64,000 nt of DNA from CAVZCC01 sp963773765. GTDB lineage: Bacteria > Actinomycetota > Acidimicrobiia > Acidimicrobiales > Microtrichaceae. The notes under the pieces were generated by a model that did no database searches, had not been told where the DNA came from, and saw only the letters and a list, made by a program, of their open reading frames with translations. Position numbers and translations under genes: made by a program. The DNA is taken from assembly GCA_963773765.1 (NCBI GenBank), contig CAVZCC010000003.1, forward strand, positions 62,001 to 126,000, written 5' to 3'. Positions 1-8,734 of this stretch are shown here, piece by piece (the first letter of the stretch is position 1; each line of letters opens with the position of its first letter).

Positions 1-299
1 TCTACGTGACTAAGCCGTTTGATGCCCTGCGGCTGCGCCGTGAAGTTACGCGGATGCTCAACCGCCTCGACCTCTGGGAAGCCCCCAAACCGAAGGTCGC
101 GCACACCGTCACGGATACTCCGGAAACACCCCCGACGCCGCCCACCGTCCAGACACAGCCAGATATAACACCGCCCGATGTGGAGCAGACTCAGCAGGCT
201 CCCGCCGTCTCGCCCTCAGCAGTGGCTAACACGCCTGTCTCGGATCCCAAAGAAACCCAGGAAGTCACGATGGACGACGAAGCAGCGCCGTCCGCCTAA
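1..299 (+). CDS. C-terminal end of a response regulator (5' truncated)
   Basis: The frame is open from the first base of the window and reads YVTKPFD in its first residues. That is the conserved end of a two-component receiver domain, where the Lys contacts the phosphoryl group. The last helix of the receiver follows (LRLRREVTRMLNRL). The remaining 70 or so residues are a low-complexity tail rich in Pro, Thr and Gln with no recognisable domain. The aspartate-bearing part lies upstream of the window. A GTG at position 6 could be taken as a start, but the receiver motif shows the gene is merely cut. It probably forms an operon with the next gene, 8 bases downstream. It belongs to the low-GC foreign piece. 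Confidence 0.7.
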   Translation, partial: YVTKPFDALRLRREVTRMLNRLDLWEAPKPKVAHTVTDTPETPPTPPTVQTQPDITPPDVEQTQQAPAVSPSAVANTPVSDPKETQEVTMDDEAAPSA

Positions 300-307
300 G
301 GAACCCC

Positions 308-971
308 ATGGAACGACATATCAAAGTAGATACAGAGCAGTTTTCCGTCCGGTTTCTCGTGCCAACGATTGCCATCGGGCTGACTCTCATCACCCACTTT
401 TTGAGCCGCTATCTGTTTGAAGAGGTGCTGAATGTCGATTTCAGCGCCGAATGTATCATTATCCCCCTGGATCTGATTGTGCTGGTGCTGGCAGCGTACA
501 GCACAGAGGGTTTTCTCAAACTGGTGATGCCCAGCCGCCGCGAGGCCACCCTGGGCGATCAAGCGCTGATCCTGATCGACGGGCGCAAAAGACCGCCACA
601 GATCACCCAAATCGAGTGGGAGCAGGAGATTGAGATCCAGGCATGGCGGTTTGAAGTCACGAAGCGCACCCGTGTCCCCAAGGGTTGGTACTGCTTGGCG
701 CTGCATTTTGCCCAAAACGGCGATGAAGCCATTGTCTACGGCTTCCTATCCCCGGATGACGCCGAAAAGGTTCCCGGCTTTCACCAGTTCATCCGGCTGC
801 GCCCGCGCAAGGAAACCGTATCCAGCACGGATCTCAACGCCAGTGCGCACCAGCGCCGCCTGCTGAAATTCGAGGATCGATCGCTGGCAGGATGGGGCCG
901 AATTCCACACCGAGGATTTTAGCGCCCTGCTGGATATCATAGCAGAGCGTGTGCCGGGGTGGGCCGGGTAA
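308..971 (+). CDS. Membrane protein of unknown function, frameshifted near its end
   Basis: I do not recognise the family. The ATG at 308 follows an AAGGAA ribosome-binding site. The N-terminal 75 residues contain two hydrophobic segments (about residues 14-32 and 50-68), followed by a soluble domain of about 130 residues with alternating strands. The original frame stops at 922 with a poor tail. A shift of one base in the GGGG run at 894-897 restores AEFHTEDFSALLDIIAERVPGWAG and a stop at 971. The true end is therefore probably 971. It lies in the same direction as the response-regulator remnant, and a strong hairpin follows directly. Confidence 0.55.
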
Positions 972-978
972 ATAAACA

Positions 979-1006
979 AAAATATCGCTTGCGAGGGCGA
1001 TATTTT
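979..1006. terminator. Bidirectional intrinsic terminator
   Basis: A perfect 10-bp stem, AAAATATCGC (979-988) and GCGATATTTT (997-1006), encloses an 8-base loop. An A-rich stretch precedes it and TATTTTTA follows it, so it can end transcription from both sides. It sits between two convergent genes. Its A+T-rich, U-tract form contrasts with the GC-only hairpins of the rest of the window. Confidence 0.8.
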
Positions 1007-1029
1007 ATTTTTAGTGGCCTGATGCTGGA

Positions 1030-2351
1030 TTAGTTCGGATACCAGTAGGATGTCACGTTAGCCCCACAGCCGCGGCTACTTCATGTCCCACGCACGAGCA
1101 TCCTCCGCCTTGCACACAATTGCAGATGCAGGCCGAACCTTGCGGAATGGGAGAGCCACACGGCACGGTCGCGACCCAATATCGCCGGGGAATACTGGAT
1201 ACCCACAAACTCTGGTTGACTGGCATCGATATCGATCAAATCCTTGAGATATTCGCCCTCTGGCAATGACCACAACTTAATCGTTTGATCTACGCTGCCA
1301 GATACCAGCAGCGTTCCATCCGGACTAAACACTACGGACCAAACAGCAGGGTATGACCGACCAACGTCTGGAGCAGCATTCCGTCCGGCATTGACCACAG
1401 TTTGATCGTATCGTCAGTACTCCCCGATGCCAGCAGCGTCCCATCGGGACTAAACGCAACAGCATGAACAGGATGCGCATGGCCATCCAGGGTATGCAGC
1501 AGCGCCCCCTCTGGCAGCGACCACAGCTTGATCGTCGAGTCGTCACTGCACGACGCCAGCCACATCCCATCCGGGCTGATCGCCACCGAGTTGACATCAT
1601 CCGTATGATCGTCCAACGTGCGCAGCAGTGTTCCATCCGCCAGTGACCACAGCCGGATCGTGTCATCCATACTGCCCGATGCCAGCAGTGTTGCATCCGG
1701 GCTGATCGCAATCGAGCCAACAAAATCCGTATGACCGGTCAGGGTTTGGAGCAGCGTCCAGTCCGCCACCGACCACAACTTGATCGTGTAGTCCCAATGA
1801 CCCAATGCCAGCCGTGTGCCATCCGGGCTAAACACTACCGTCTGGCCTTCTAAGGTTTGGAGCCGTTCGCCCTCATTTGACAGCGACCACAACTGAACTT
1901 TTTTGTCAACACTCCCCGATGCCAACAGGGTTCCATCCGGACTTAGCGCGACGGAACCCACTGGCTCAGAAAAAATTTGCAGCCGGTTGAGCAGAACCCC
2001 ATCGGGCAGCGACCACACCTTGATCGTTTTATCCCAACCCGCGGATACCAACAGCGTCCCATCGGTGCTCATCGCCAGGGCCATGACATCATCCGCATGA
2101 GCGGACGCACCAACCAAAGATATCGCCGCATCGGAAGCTGGCGTTGGCATCCAGGTCGCCGTTGGACGTGGCTCTCGCGTGGCAGTCAACGTTGGGGATA
2201 CGGCTGATTTTTCTTCAGATGAGCAACCCGCCAGCGCACCCGCCGCGCCCATAATACCTGCCGCCTTCAAAAAATCGCGGCGGCTGAATTGGATCTGCCC
2301 GGTATCATCTTTGTTCACCGCGAAAATCTGCGGTTCATCGTGATCTGACAT
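1030..2351 (-). CDS. Tat-exported WD40-repeat lipoprotein with Cys-rich C-terminal tail (frameshifted)
   Basis: From the ATG at 2351 (GAGGGG site just upstream) the protein has a twin-arginine signal (SRRDFLK), a hydrophobic stretch and a lipobox ending LAGC. A Thr/Pro linker follows, then seven or eight WD40 units of about 40 residues, each with a core like FSPDGTLLASGS..IKLWSLPDG. It should be a surface-anchored beta-propeller that serves as a binding scaffold. The frame breaks near 1349-1351 (GGG run), again near 1165-1200, and perhaps near 1085. Joining the frames gives a tail with PCGSPIPQG, CICNC and CSC, ending in SYWYPN at 1030. The family is seen in Chloroflexota; the partner is unknown. 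Confidence 0.75.
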
Positions 2352-2359
2352 CGTTGTTA

Positions 2360-2394
2360 TCCCCTCATCCATGACGTAATGCAAGTATACTATA
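2360..2394 (-). promoter_or_regulatory. Candidate promoter -10 and RBS of the WD40 gene
   Basis: On the minus strand TATAGT (2394-2389) lies about 38 bases before the ATG at 2351, and GAGGGGAT (2367-2360) gives a ribosome-binding site. The site favours ATG 2351 (MSDHDEP) over the upstream in-frame start at 2384. No clear -35 box was found. Confidence 0.35.
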
Positions 2395-2472
2395 GGATGC
2401 CGATCTGACAGATACGCTCCTCCTGTGTTAGAATTCGCCTCGGCTATCGAGTAGTGATGGGAACTGTCGTGT

Positions 2473-4033
2473 ATGCGTACTGTAAAATTGTGCTGTCTGC
2501 TGCTATTTCTCCTTGCCCTGATCGCGATTCCGATCCCGATCAGCCGCGCTCAGGAAACATCCCTGGTCTTTTTTGAACCCGTGCAGGGCTTCATCAATGA
2601 TGACACCCCTACCGTGACCTGGACCTTTGACGGGTACGCGGATGAAATGATCTCGATCCTGGTCACGACGACCAGCGGCGATCTCGATCCGACGGTGACG
2701 CTCACCGGGCCAGAGGGTGAGATCGTCTCTGAAAATGATGATATGGATACGCTGGTGCGCGATGCCGGGATGGAAGCCTTTATGCTGCCCACCGATGGCA
2801 CCTATACCATCGAGGTTGGGCGCTATGGCACCACCTCCGGCGGCTATGAATTGACGCTCAAACCGGGCTATGGGCGGCTGATACGGCGCGACACTTTCGA
2901 TGGGGCCGAAATCACCCTGGCTGCTGGATAGCAGCGATCAGATGGCGCTGGTCGAGGGGCGGCTGCGGCTGCGTGCGACTCGCGGCGGCGGAATTACCCA
3001 ATCCGTGCCGGATGATGCCGCCTCGCTGGATAATCTCTATTTCCAGACCGATGTGCAGTTGTTCGGCAACACGACCTATGCGGAATTTGGTATTCTCCTG
3101 CGCGCGCAGGGAACGCCCGATCAACTCCTGTCATCGTACCAGTTCAAAATCAGCACCGACGGGCGCTGGATGTTCCAGGCGGTCGATCTGCACCGGAGCC
3201 TATGTCCTGCAACCCTGGACGCGCAGCAGCGTTCTGGATAGCGACACCTGGACGATAGGTGTTCTGGCGCGCGGCGATACCTTCTATCTCTACGGGAATA
3301 ACACGCTGCTCGGCACGGTGACCGATACCCGGCTGACGGATGCAGGCGTTTTTGGCCTGACCGTGAATACCACCACCGAACAAACCGATCCCGCCGCCGT
3401 TGATTTTGACAATATCATCGTGACGACGCGGTTGGGCGTCACCTACCGGGGGATGCCTGTCGCGCTGGCGGAATGGGACTCCTCCGATCCTGCCGATATT
3501 CAGCAAGAACTCACCACCGCCGGACAGATCCAGCCCGTTCCAGCCCGTGAATTGTTTGTTCCATCGATTATCCTGTCGTCTGTCGATCAGGAAATGCAGC
3601 ACGATCTCCTGGGTACGCTGCAAGGCGTTTACACCGATTTTCTGCTGGGTGCGACCCTCAATGTCAGCACCGAAGGTCTGAGTATCGGCTGCGGCATCGT
3701 CTATCGCTGGCAGGATGAGAACAACCTCGATCTCGCCTTCGCCGATACCACAGGCGGATTCGGGCTGGTGCAGGCGCGAGATGGCGAATCTCACGCTCAA
3801 TGTTTATGATATCAGTAATGCGGTGATCCCCACTGGCCCCAACCGTCTCCTCGTCATTGTCCAGGGCGAAAAAGTAACGCTTGTATATCAACGGCACACT
3901 GGTCGCGCAGGAAACCGCGCAGATCGGGCAGGGACGGGTGGGGGTGGCACTGTTAAATTATGAAGATGTCGTGACCGACTGCTTCTTTGGGGATATCTGG
4001 GTGTGGCCTTTGATCAGTGAGGAGCCAAATTGA
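2473..4033 (+). CDS. Secreted protein with PPC-like domain and two LamG-like modules (four frameshifts)
   Basis: The ATG at 2473 opens a clear signal peptide (hydrophobic core residues 6-22, cleavage near SRAQ). Residues 27-140 look like a bacterial pre-peptidase C-terminal (PPC) domain: a TVTWTFDGYADE start, DPTVTLTGPEGE and TYTIEVGRYG strands. After that two similar blocks resemble concanavalin/LamG-like modules (YFQTDVQLFG...YAEFGILLRAQ; YRWQDENNLDLAFAD). Frame breaks near 2902 (GGGG run), 3190, 3778 and 3880 split the gene, yet each new frame continues the same protein to a stop at 4031-4033. It should be exported and may bind surfaces or carbohydrates. TGATG couples it to the next gene. 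Confidence 0.6.
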
Positions 4034-4314
4034 TGATCAATATGGGAGAGATTTGGCAGCGCGGGGCCAAACTCGGGCTGATCTGGACGCTGATCTTTTT
4101 CGGCGTCACCGGACTTGTCTTCCTGCTGATGGGGATGTTGGGATGGTCGGGCGCGCTGCGGGCGCTGTGTGCGATGGCGGTTGGGCCGATCCTCGCCACG
4201 GGCGCGATTGTCGGGTGGTGGATGGTGCGCCGCCCGTCGCTGGCAGCGCTCGGTTCGATGGGGAACAAAACTGATGGACATAACGAACTACGAATGAGTT
4301 TTATGAAACTTTAG
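4033..4314 (+). CDS. Small membrane protein, two TM segments
   Basis: The ATG at 4033 overlaps the previous stop (TGATG), so translation is probably coupled. About 93 residues: a short cytoplasmic start, two hydrophobic helices (about residues 14-37 and 44-66), then a basic tail with MVRRPS. No family is recognised. The real end may be at 4274, where another frame ends with the same TGATG arrangement before the methyltransferase start. The last 20 residues are therefore doubtful. Confidence 0.5.
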   Translation: MINMGEIWQRGAKLGLIWTLIFFGVTGLVFLLMGMLGWSGALRALCAMAVGPILATGAIVGWWMVRRPSLAALGSMGNKTDGHNELRMSFMKL

Positions 4315-4490
4315 CCACGCGCTTCGATAAAGTCGCCAAGGTCTATGACGCCGCGTATGGGCCAGCAACCGGCACCGGACACGGCAGCGCCCTGTTGGAT
4401 TGGCTGCGTCAGGAACATCTCGCCATCCTGAAACAGGTGCTGCCCGAAGGCGCGTCGGTACTGGATATCGGCTGCGGCACAGGCGAAGAA
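4274..4490 (+). pseudogene. N-terminal half of a class I SAM methyltransferase, cut at the contig join
   Basis: ATG 4274 (MDITNYE) continues after a small frame break near 4293 as FYETLATRFDKVAKVYDAAYG, then LLDWLRQ and the motif I signature VLDIGCGTG of SAM-dependent methyltransferases. After about 70 residues the protein changes into a different family, without motifs II to IV, exactly where base composition changes. The gene is therefore truncated, not a real fusion. The substrate cannot be told. Confidence 0.65.
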
Positions 4491-4502
4491 CCCGCCCGCA
4501 TC
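4483..4502. other. Composition break: probable chimeric assembly junction
   Basis: Left of this point codons are mixed in their third position and G+C is moderate. To the right almost every third position is G or C. Both flanking genes are cut mid-domain: a methyltransferase right after motif I, and an ArsR repressor lacking its first helices. The open frame runs through by chance. The exact base cannot be fixed because both sides fit codons for PAR. Confidence 0.75.
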
Positions 4503-4775
4503 CGGGTGCTGGAGGTCCTGGCCGACGGCGAACGGTCCGTGGGCCAGATGGCCCCGCTGGTGGGCATCGAGTTGTCCCACCTGTCCCAGCAGCTCGCGGT
4601 GCTGCGGCGGGCCCGCCTGGTCCGCACCCGCAAGGAGGGGTCCACCGTCTACTACGACGTCGGCGACCCCGCCGTGGTCGGGCTCCTGGCCGCGGCCAAG
4701 CAGGTCCTGATCAACCAGCTGGCCGGCACCGAGGAGCTGCTCGTCGGGCTCCGGACCGAGGGCCGCTCCACATGA
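4490..4775 (+). CDS. ArsR/SmtB-family repressor (N-terminus missing)
   Basis: From RIRVLEVLADGERSVGQMA the frame is a typical ArsR winged helix-turn-helix: helices 2-3, recognition helix ELSHLSQQLAVLRRARLV, and the wing RTRKEGSTVYYDV. About 95 residues are present; the start was lost at the join. No Cys metal-binding motif (CVC) is visible, so the inducer may not be a metal. Its stop overlaps the SulP start by ATGA, so it probably controls that transporter. ArsR-SulP pairs are common in actinobacteria. Confidence 0.8.
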
Positions 4776-6514
4776 CCGCCACCGCACCCGCCCGCGCCGG
4801 GGCGACCTGGTTCCGGACGCTGCTGCCCACCCGGGCCGACTACGCCGGGCTGTCGCGGTCGTGGCGGGGCGACGTGGTGGCCGGCATCACCGTCGGCGTG
4901 GTGGCCCTCCCCCTGGCGCTGGCCTTCGGCATCACCACCGGGCTGGGGGCCGAGGCGGGCCTGATGACCGCCATCGTGGCCGGGCTGGTGGCGGCGGTGT
5001 TCGGCGGCTCCAACGTGCAGGTGTCCGGCCCGACCGGCGCGATGACCGTGGTGCTGGTGCCGGTGGTGGCCCGCTTCGGCGCCGACGCCGTGTTCGTGGT
5101 CGGCCTCATGGCCGGCGTGCTGATCCTGGCCGCGTCGTTCGCCCGACTGGGCCGCTACCTGGCCTACGTGCCGTGGCCCGTCATCGAGGGCTTCACCGTC
5201 GGCATCGCGGTGATCATCTTCCTGCAGCAGGTCCCCTCGGCCCTCGGGGTCCCCAAGCCCGACGGCGAGAACACCGCGGTGGTGGCGGGCCGGGCACTGG
5301 TCGACTCGTTCGGCGCCGGCAGCCTGGCCGCCGTCGCGGTGGTCGCACTGGTGGTCGTGGTCATGGTGGTGGCACCCCGCCTGCACCGGTCCCTGCCGGC
5401 GTCGCTGCTGGCGGTGGTGGCGGCCACCGTGCTGGCCCAGGTGGCGGGGCTGGACGTCGGCCGCATCGGCGCACTGCCCAGCTCGCTGCCGGCGCCGTCG
5501 CTGCCGTCGGTGTCCGCCGGTGACCTCAGCCAGCTGTTCTCCGCCGCGTTCGCCGTCGCCCTGCTGGCCGCGCTCGAGAGCCTGCTGTCGGCCAAGGTGG
5601 CCGACGGGATGGCCGACACCGGGCGCCACAGCCCGGACCGGGAGCTGTTCGGCCAGGGGCTGGCCAACCTGGCCTCACCCCTGTTCGGCGGCATGCCGGC
5701 CACCGGCGCCATCGCCCGCACCGCGGTCAACGTCCGGGCCGGGGCCCACACCCGGCTGTCCGCCATCGTCCACTCCGTCGTCCTGGTGCTGGTGGTGTAC
5801 CTGGCCGGGCCGGTGGTGGCGGAGATCCCGCTGGCCGCGCTGGCCGGGGTGCTCATGGTCACCGCCGTGCGCATGGTGGAGGTGCACAACGTCCGCTCCG
5901 TGCTGCGCTCGACCCGCTCCGACGCCGTCGTGCTGGTCCTGACCGCGGCGGCCACGGTGGTGTTCGACCTGATCGTCGCGGTGGAGATCGGCATCGCCGC
6001 CGCCGCGCTGCTGGCCCTGCGGGCCGTGGCCCGGTCCTCCAGCGCCACCGCGGAGGGGGTCCCGTCCGGGTTGCCCCCCATGCTGGCCCGGCCCACGCCG
6101 ACGGCGAGCGCCGGCGCACCGGAGCGGCCGGAGGTGACCCCGGACGTGGAGGCCGAGCTGCTGTCCCAGCACATCGTCGCCTACCGGCTCGACGGCGCCC
6201 TGTTCTTCGGCGCGGCCCAACGGTTCCTGACCGAGCTCACCGACGTGGCCGACGTCCAGGTGGTCATCCTGCGCCTGCCCTGGCTGCAGGTGCTCGACGC
6301 CACCGGCGCCCAGGCCCTGGGCGACATCGCCACCGAACTGGAGGACCGGGGCATCACGGTGCTGCTCACCGGGCCCCGGCCCGAGCACCTGCGGATCCTG
6401 ACCGCGGTCGGCGCGCTCGACGCCCTGGCGCACGAGAACCACCTGTTCGCCAACCTCGACGACGCCGTGGCGCACGCCCGCACCCACGTCGGGCGCGTCC
6501 CGGGCGCGGCCTGA
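4772..6514 (+). CDS. SulP/SLC26 inorganic anion transporter with STAS domain
   Basis: The 580-residue protein starts at ATG 4772, overlapping the ArsR stop. Residues 25-430 hold about ten hydrophobic segments with the SulP signature region (DVVAGITVGVVALPLALAFG and NVQVSGPTGAMTVVL) and a conserved core GGMPATGAIARTAVNVRAGA. The C-terminal 115 residues form a cytoplasmic STAS domain (VVILRLPWLQVLDATGAQALGDI). SulP proteins import sulfate, bicarbonate or similar anions; which one cannot be read from sequence. Control by the adjoining ArsR is inferred from translational coupling. Confidence 0.93.
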   Translation: MTATAPARAGATWFRTLLPTRADYAGLSRSWRGDVVAGITVGVVALPLALAFGITTGLGAEAGLMTAIVAGLVAAVFGGSNVQVSGPTGAMTVVLVPVVARFGADAVFVVGLMAGVLILAASFARLGRYLAYVPWPVIEGFTVGIAVIIFLQQVPSALGVPKPDGENTAVVAGRALVDSFGAGSLAAVAVVALVVVVMVVAPRLHRSLPASLLAVVAATVLAQVAGLDVGRIGALPSSLPAPSLPSVSAGDLSQLFSAAFAVALLAALESLLSAKVADGMADTGRHSPDRELFGQGLANLASPLFGGMPATGAIARTAVNVRAGAHTRLSAIVHSVVLVLVVYLAGPVVAEIPLAALAGVLMVTAVRMVEVHNVRSVLRSTRSDAVVLVLTAAATVVFDLIVAVEIGIAAAALLALRAVARSSSATAEGVPSGLPPMLARPTPTASAGAPERPEVTPDVEAELLSQHIVAYRLDGALFFGAAQRFLTELTDVADVQVVILRLPWLQVLDATGAQALGDIATELEDRGITVLLTGPRPEHLRILTAVGALDALAHENHLFANLDDAVAHARTHVGRVPGAA

Positions 6515-6531
6515 GCCGACCCGGCCGGCTC
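6513..6531 (+). terminator. Weak hairpin after the SulP gene
   Basis: GAGCCG (6513-6518) and CGGCTC (6526-6531) can form a 6-bp stem with a 7-base loop right at the stop codon, between convergent genes. There is no T-tract, as is usual for the GC-rich part. Confidence 0.3.
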
Positions 6532-6561
6532 CCCGCAGCCGTTCCGCAGGAAGGGCCTGCC

Positions 6562-7146
6562 TCAGGTGGGCTGGGCCTCGGACTCCTCTTCCCTCAACCG
6601 GACGGGGCCGAAGCGATCGGGCTTCAGGCCCTCCTTGCCGGCGTAGAAGGCGCGGATGCGGTCCATGTCCGCGGTCAGGTCGCCGGTCGGGGTGACGACC
6701 GGACCGAACCCGCCGCTGCGGGTGGCGCGGTCCACGTAGGCGCACACGATCGGCACGTCGGCCTGCTCCGCGATGCGGTAGAAGCCGGACTTCCAGTACT
6801 CGGTGCGGGACCGGGTGCCCTCGGCCGGGACCACCAGCACCATGTGGTCGGGTCGACGAGCTTCCTTGGCCAGCGACGCCACCATGCCGCCGGGGGCGCT
6901 GCGGTCGATGGCCACGCCGCCCAGCCACCGCATGACGGGCCCGGCCGGGCCCTTGAACAGCGACTGCTTGCCCAGCCAGGAGATCTTGACGCCGCTCACC
7001 CGGGCCATGGCCAGGGTGATGGGGAAGTCCCAGTTGGTGGTGTGGGGTGCGGCGATCATCACGCACCGTTCCGGGACCGGTTCCTGGGGGGGCGTGGTGG
7101 TCCACCGCCACAGGAACAGCCAGACACGGGCGATGAGGGTTGCCAT
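6562..7146 (-). CDS. 1-acyl-sn-glycerol-3-phosphate acyltransferase-like (PlsC family)
   Basis: The 194-residue protein has the acyltransferase motif HTTNWD (H35 to D40, the HX4D pair) and the acyl-acceptor motif EGTR (109-112). The N-terminal segment ARVWLFLWRW may anchor it to the membrane. It should transfer an acyl chain to a glycerophosphate or a related acceptor in lipid synthesis. It stands alone and is convergent with the SulP gene. The ATG at 7146 lies six bases after a TAGGTT box, so the mRNA is probably leaderless. Confidence 0.85.
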   Translation of the reverse strand: MATLIARVWLFLWRWTTTPPQEPVPERCVMIAAPHTTNWDFPITLAMARVSGVKISWLGKQSLFKGPAGPVMRWLGGVAIDRSAPGGMVASLAKEARRPDHMVLVVPAEGTRSRTEYWKSGFYRIAEQADVPIVCAYVDRATRSGGFGPVVTPTGDLTADMDRIRAFYAGKEGLKPDRFGPVRLREEESEAQPT

Positions 7147-7152
7147 CGACGA

Positions 7153-7168
7153 AACCTACCGTCGGTAG
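7153..7168 (-). promoter_or_regulatory. Leaderless promoter with overlapping palindrome
   Basis: TAGGTT (7158-7153 on the minus strand) lies six bases before ATG 7146. A 13-bp palindrome CTACCG-T-CGGTAG (7156-7168) overlaps this box, which is where a repressor would sit. The regulator is unknown. Confidence 0.5.
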
Positions 7169-7200
7169 TCACGCCGCCCTCCATCCGGCTGAGGATCTGA

Positions 7201-8724
7201 TCAGCCGGACGGTGGGACCGTCGTCCGGTCCCCGGGTACCCCGGCCGCGCCGACGGCGAGGCGGTCCAGGCGCACGGTCAGCGCGGTGCCGGGGCCCGCC
7301 GTTCCCTCCGTACCGGAACGGAGCGGGCTGTCGATGACCACGGTGCCGTGGTGGGACCCGACGATCGCGGCCACGATGGCCAGGCCCAGGCCGGTCCCGC
7401 CGGAGGACCGGCTCCGGGACGGGTCGGCCCGGTAGAAGCGCTCGAAGGCCCGGGCCACGGTCTCCTGGTCCATGCCGGGCCCGTGATCGGTGACCGTCAG
7501 TCGGGCCCCGGGACCGTCCGCCGCGACGACGACCTCCACCGCCGTGCCCGGCCCCGTGTGCACCACTGCGTTGGTCAGCAGGTTGGCCAGCACCTGGTGG
7601 AGTTGGTCGCGGTCACCCATCACCGTCACGGGCGCCAGGTCGGCGTGCACGGGACGGTCCGGGTGCACGGCCCGGAGGTCGGCCACGGCCTCGGCCGCGA
7701 CCTGGTCGAGGCGGACAGGTTCACGTCGGGTGGGCCGGCCCTGGTCCAGCCGAGCCAGCTGCAGCATCTCGGCCACCAGGTTGCCCATGCGGACCGCCTC
7801 CGCCTCGGTCCGACGCATGGCGGTGTCGAGTTCCTGTCGGTTCTCCAGGGCCCCGACCCGGTACAGCTCGGCATAGCCGCGGATCGTGGTCACCGGTGTT
7901 CGCAGCTCGTGGGACGCATCGGCGACGAACCGCCGCAGGCGCTGCTCCGAACGGGTCTGCTCCCCGAATGACGCCTGGATGCGTTCGAGCATGGCGTTGA
8001 GCGCAGAGCCGAGCGCGGCCGCCTCCGTCCCCTCCGTCGCCCCCGGGATGCGGCTGGTCAGGTCCCCCGCCGCGATCGTCGTGGCCGCAGCGGTCATGCG
8101 CTTGATGGGACGGACCCCCAGGCGCAGGACCCACCACGAGATGAGGCCCAGCACCAGCAGCACCACCGCGGTGGTGGCCGCCTCCACGACCAGCAGGCGG
8201 GCGATGGCATCGTCGACCGAGTCCAGTTGCAGCCCGAGGACCACCAGGTCCCCGCTGCGGTCATCCAGGCGGGCAACGACCCGGTACCGGGTGCTGCCGT
8301 CGCTGCTGGCCACCGTCACCGGGTCGCCGGTGCGAACGGCCTCGTACGCCTGCGCGGCGGAGAACCTGGGCACGGGTGCCGTCTCCCCGGTGAGGTTGGG
8401 CGCCATCCGGGTCACCAGCACCCCGTCGACGAACGTCCCCACGTACACGGTGGTGAACACGGCATCGTCCGACGAGGTGCCGTCGGAGGACGTGTTGCCG
8501 CCCACCTGCGGGTCGACCGGCGGATCAACGGTCGAGGCCTGACCCGGCGGCGGCACGGGCATGCTCCCCGGCCCCGGCTGGTCCGGGCCGGCGAAGCGGA
8601 CGAGCTGGGTGTCGACCTGGTCCACGAGGTGGGCCGTCGTCGTCCGCGTGACCACCACCGCGGCCAGCACCAGCAGCGTGGCCACCAGTCCCATGGCCAC
8701 CAGGAGGCGCGTGCGCAGCGACAC
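7201..8724 (-). CDS. Two-component sensor histidine kinase
   Basis: The 507-residue protein has a first membrane helix (about 8-26), an extracytoplasmic sensor region to about 178, a second helix (179-200), a HAMP linker (201-252), a HisKA domain with ASHELRTP (His272) and a HATPase domain with N-box NLLTNAVVHT, DHGPGMD and GGTGLGLAI. All catalytic motifs are present. It follows its response regulator by ten bases, and the pair sits at the end of the MacAB-like export unit. It should sense a condition at the envelope and control that exporter. The sensor domain is Pro- and Ser-rich and gives no hint of the ligand. Confidence 0.92.
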   Translation of the reverse strand: MSLRTRLLVAMGLVATLLVLAAVVVTRTTTAHLVDQVDTQLVRFAGPDQPGPGSMPVPPPGQASTVDPPVDPQVGGNTSSDGTSSDDAVFTTVYVGTFVDGVLVTRMAPNLTGETAPVPRFSAAQAYEAVRTGDPVTVASSDGSTRYRVVARLDDRSGDLVVLGLQLDSVDDAIARLLVVEAATTAVVLLVLGLISWWVLRLGVRPIKRMTAAATTIAAGDLTSRIPGATEGTEAAALGSALNAMLERIQASFGEQTRSEQRLRRFVADASHELRTPVTTIRGYAELYRVGALENRQELDTAMRRTEAEAVRMGNLVAEMLQLARLDQGRPTRREPVRLDQVAAEAVADLRAVHPDRPVHADLAPVTVMGDRDQLHQVLANLLTNAVVHTGPGTAVEVVVAADGPGARLTVTDHGPGMDQETVARAFERFYRADPSRSRSSGGTGLGLAIVAAIVGSHHGTVVIDSPLRSGTEGTAGPGTALTVRLDRLAVGAAGVPGDRTTVPPSG

Positions 8725-8734
8725 GGGCGCCCGG

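Noticed and set aside
4395..4775. A methyltransferase-ArsR fusion protein
   Set aside because: Codon use changes within the frame and both domains are incomplete; the frame is open by chance.
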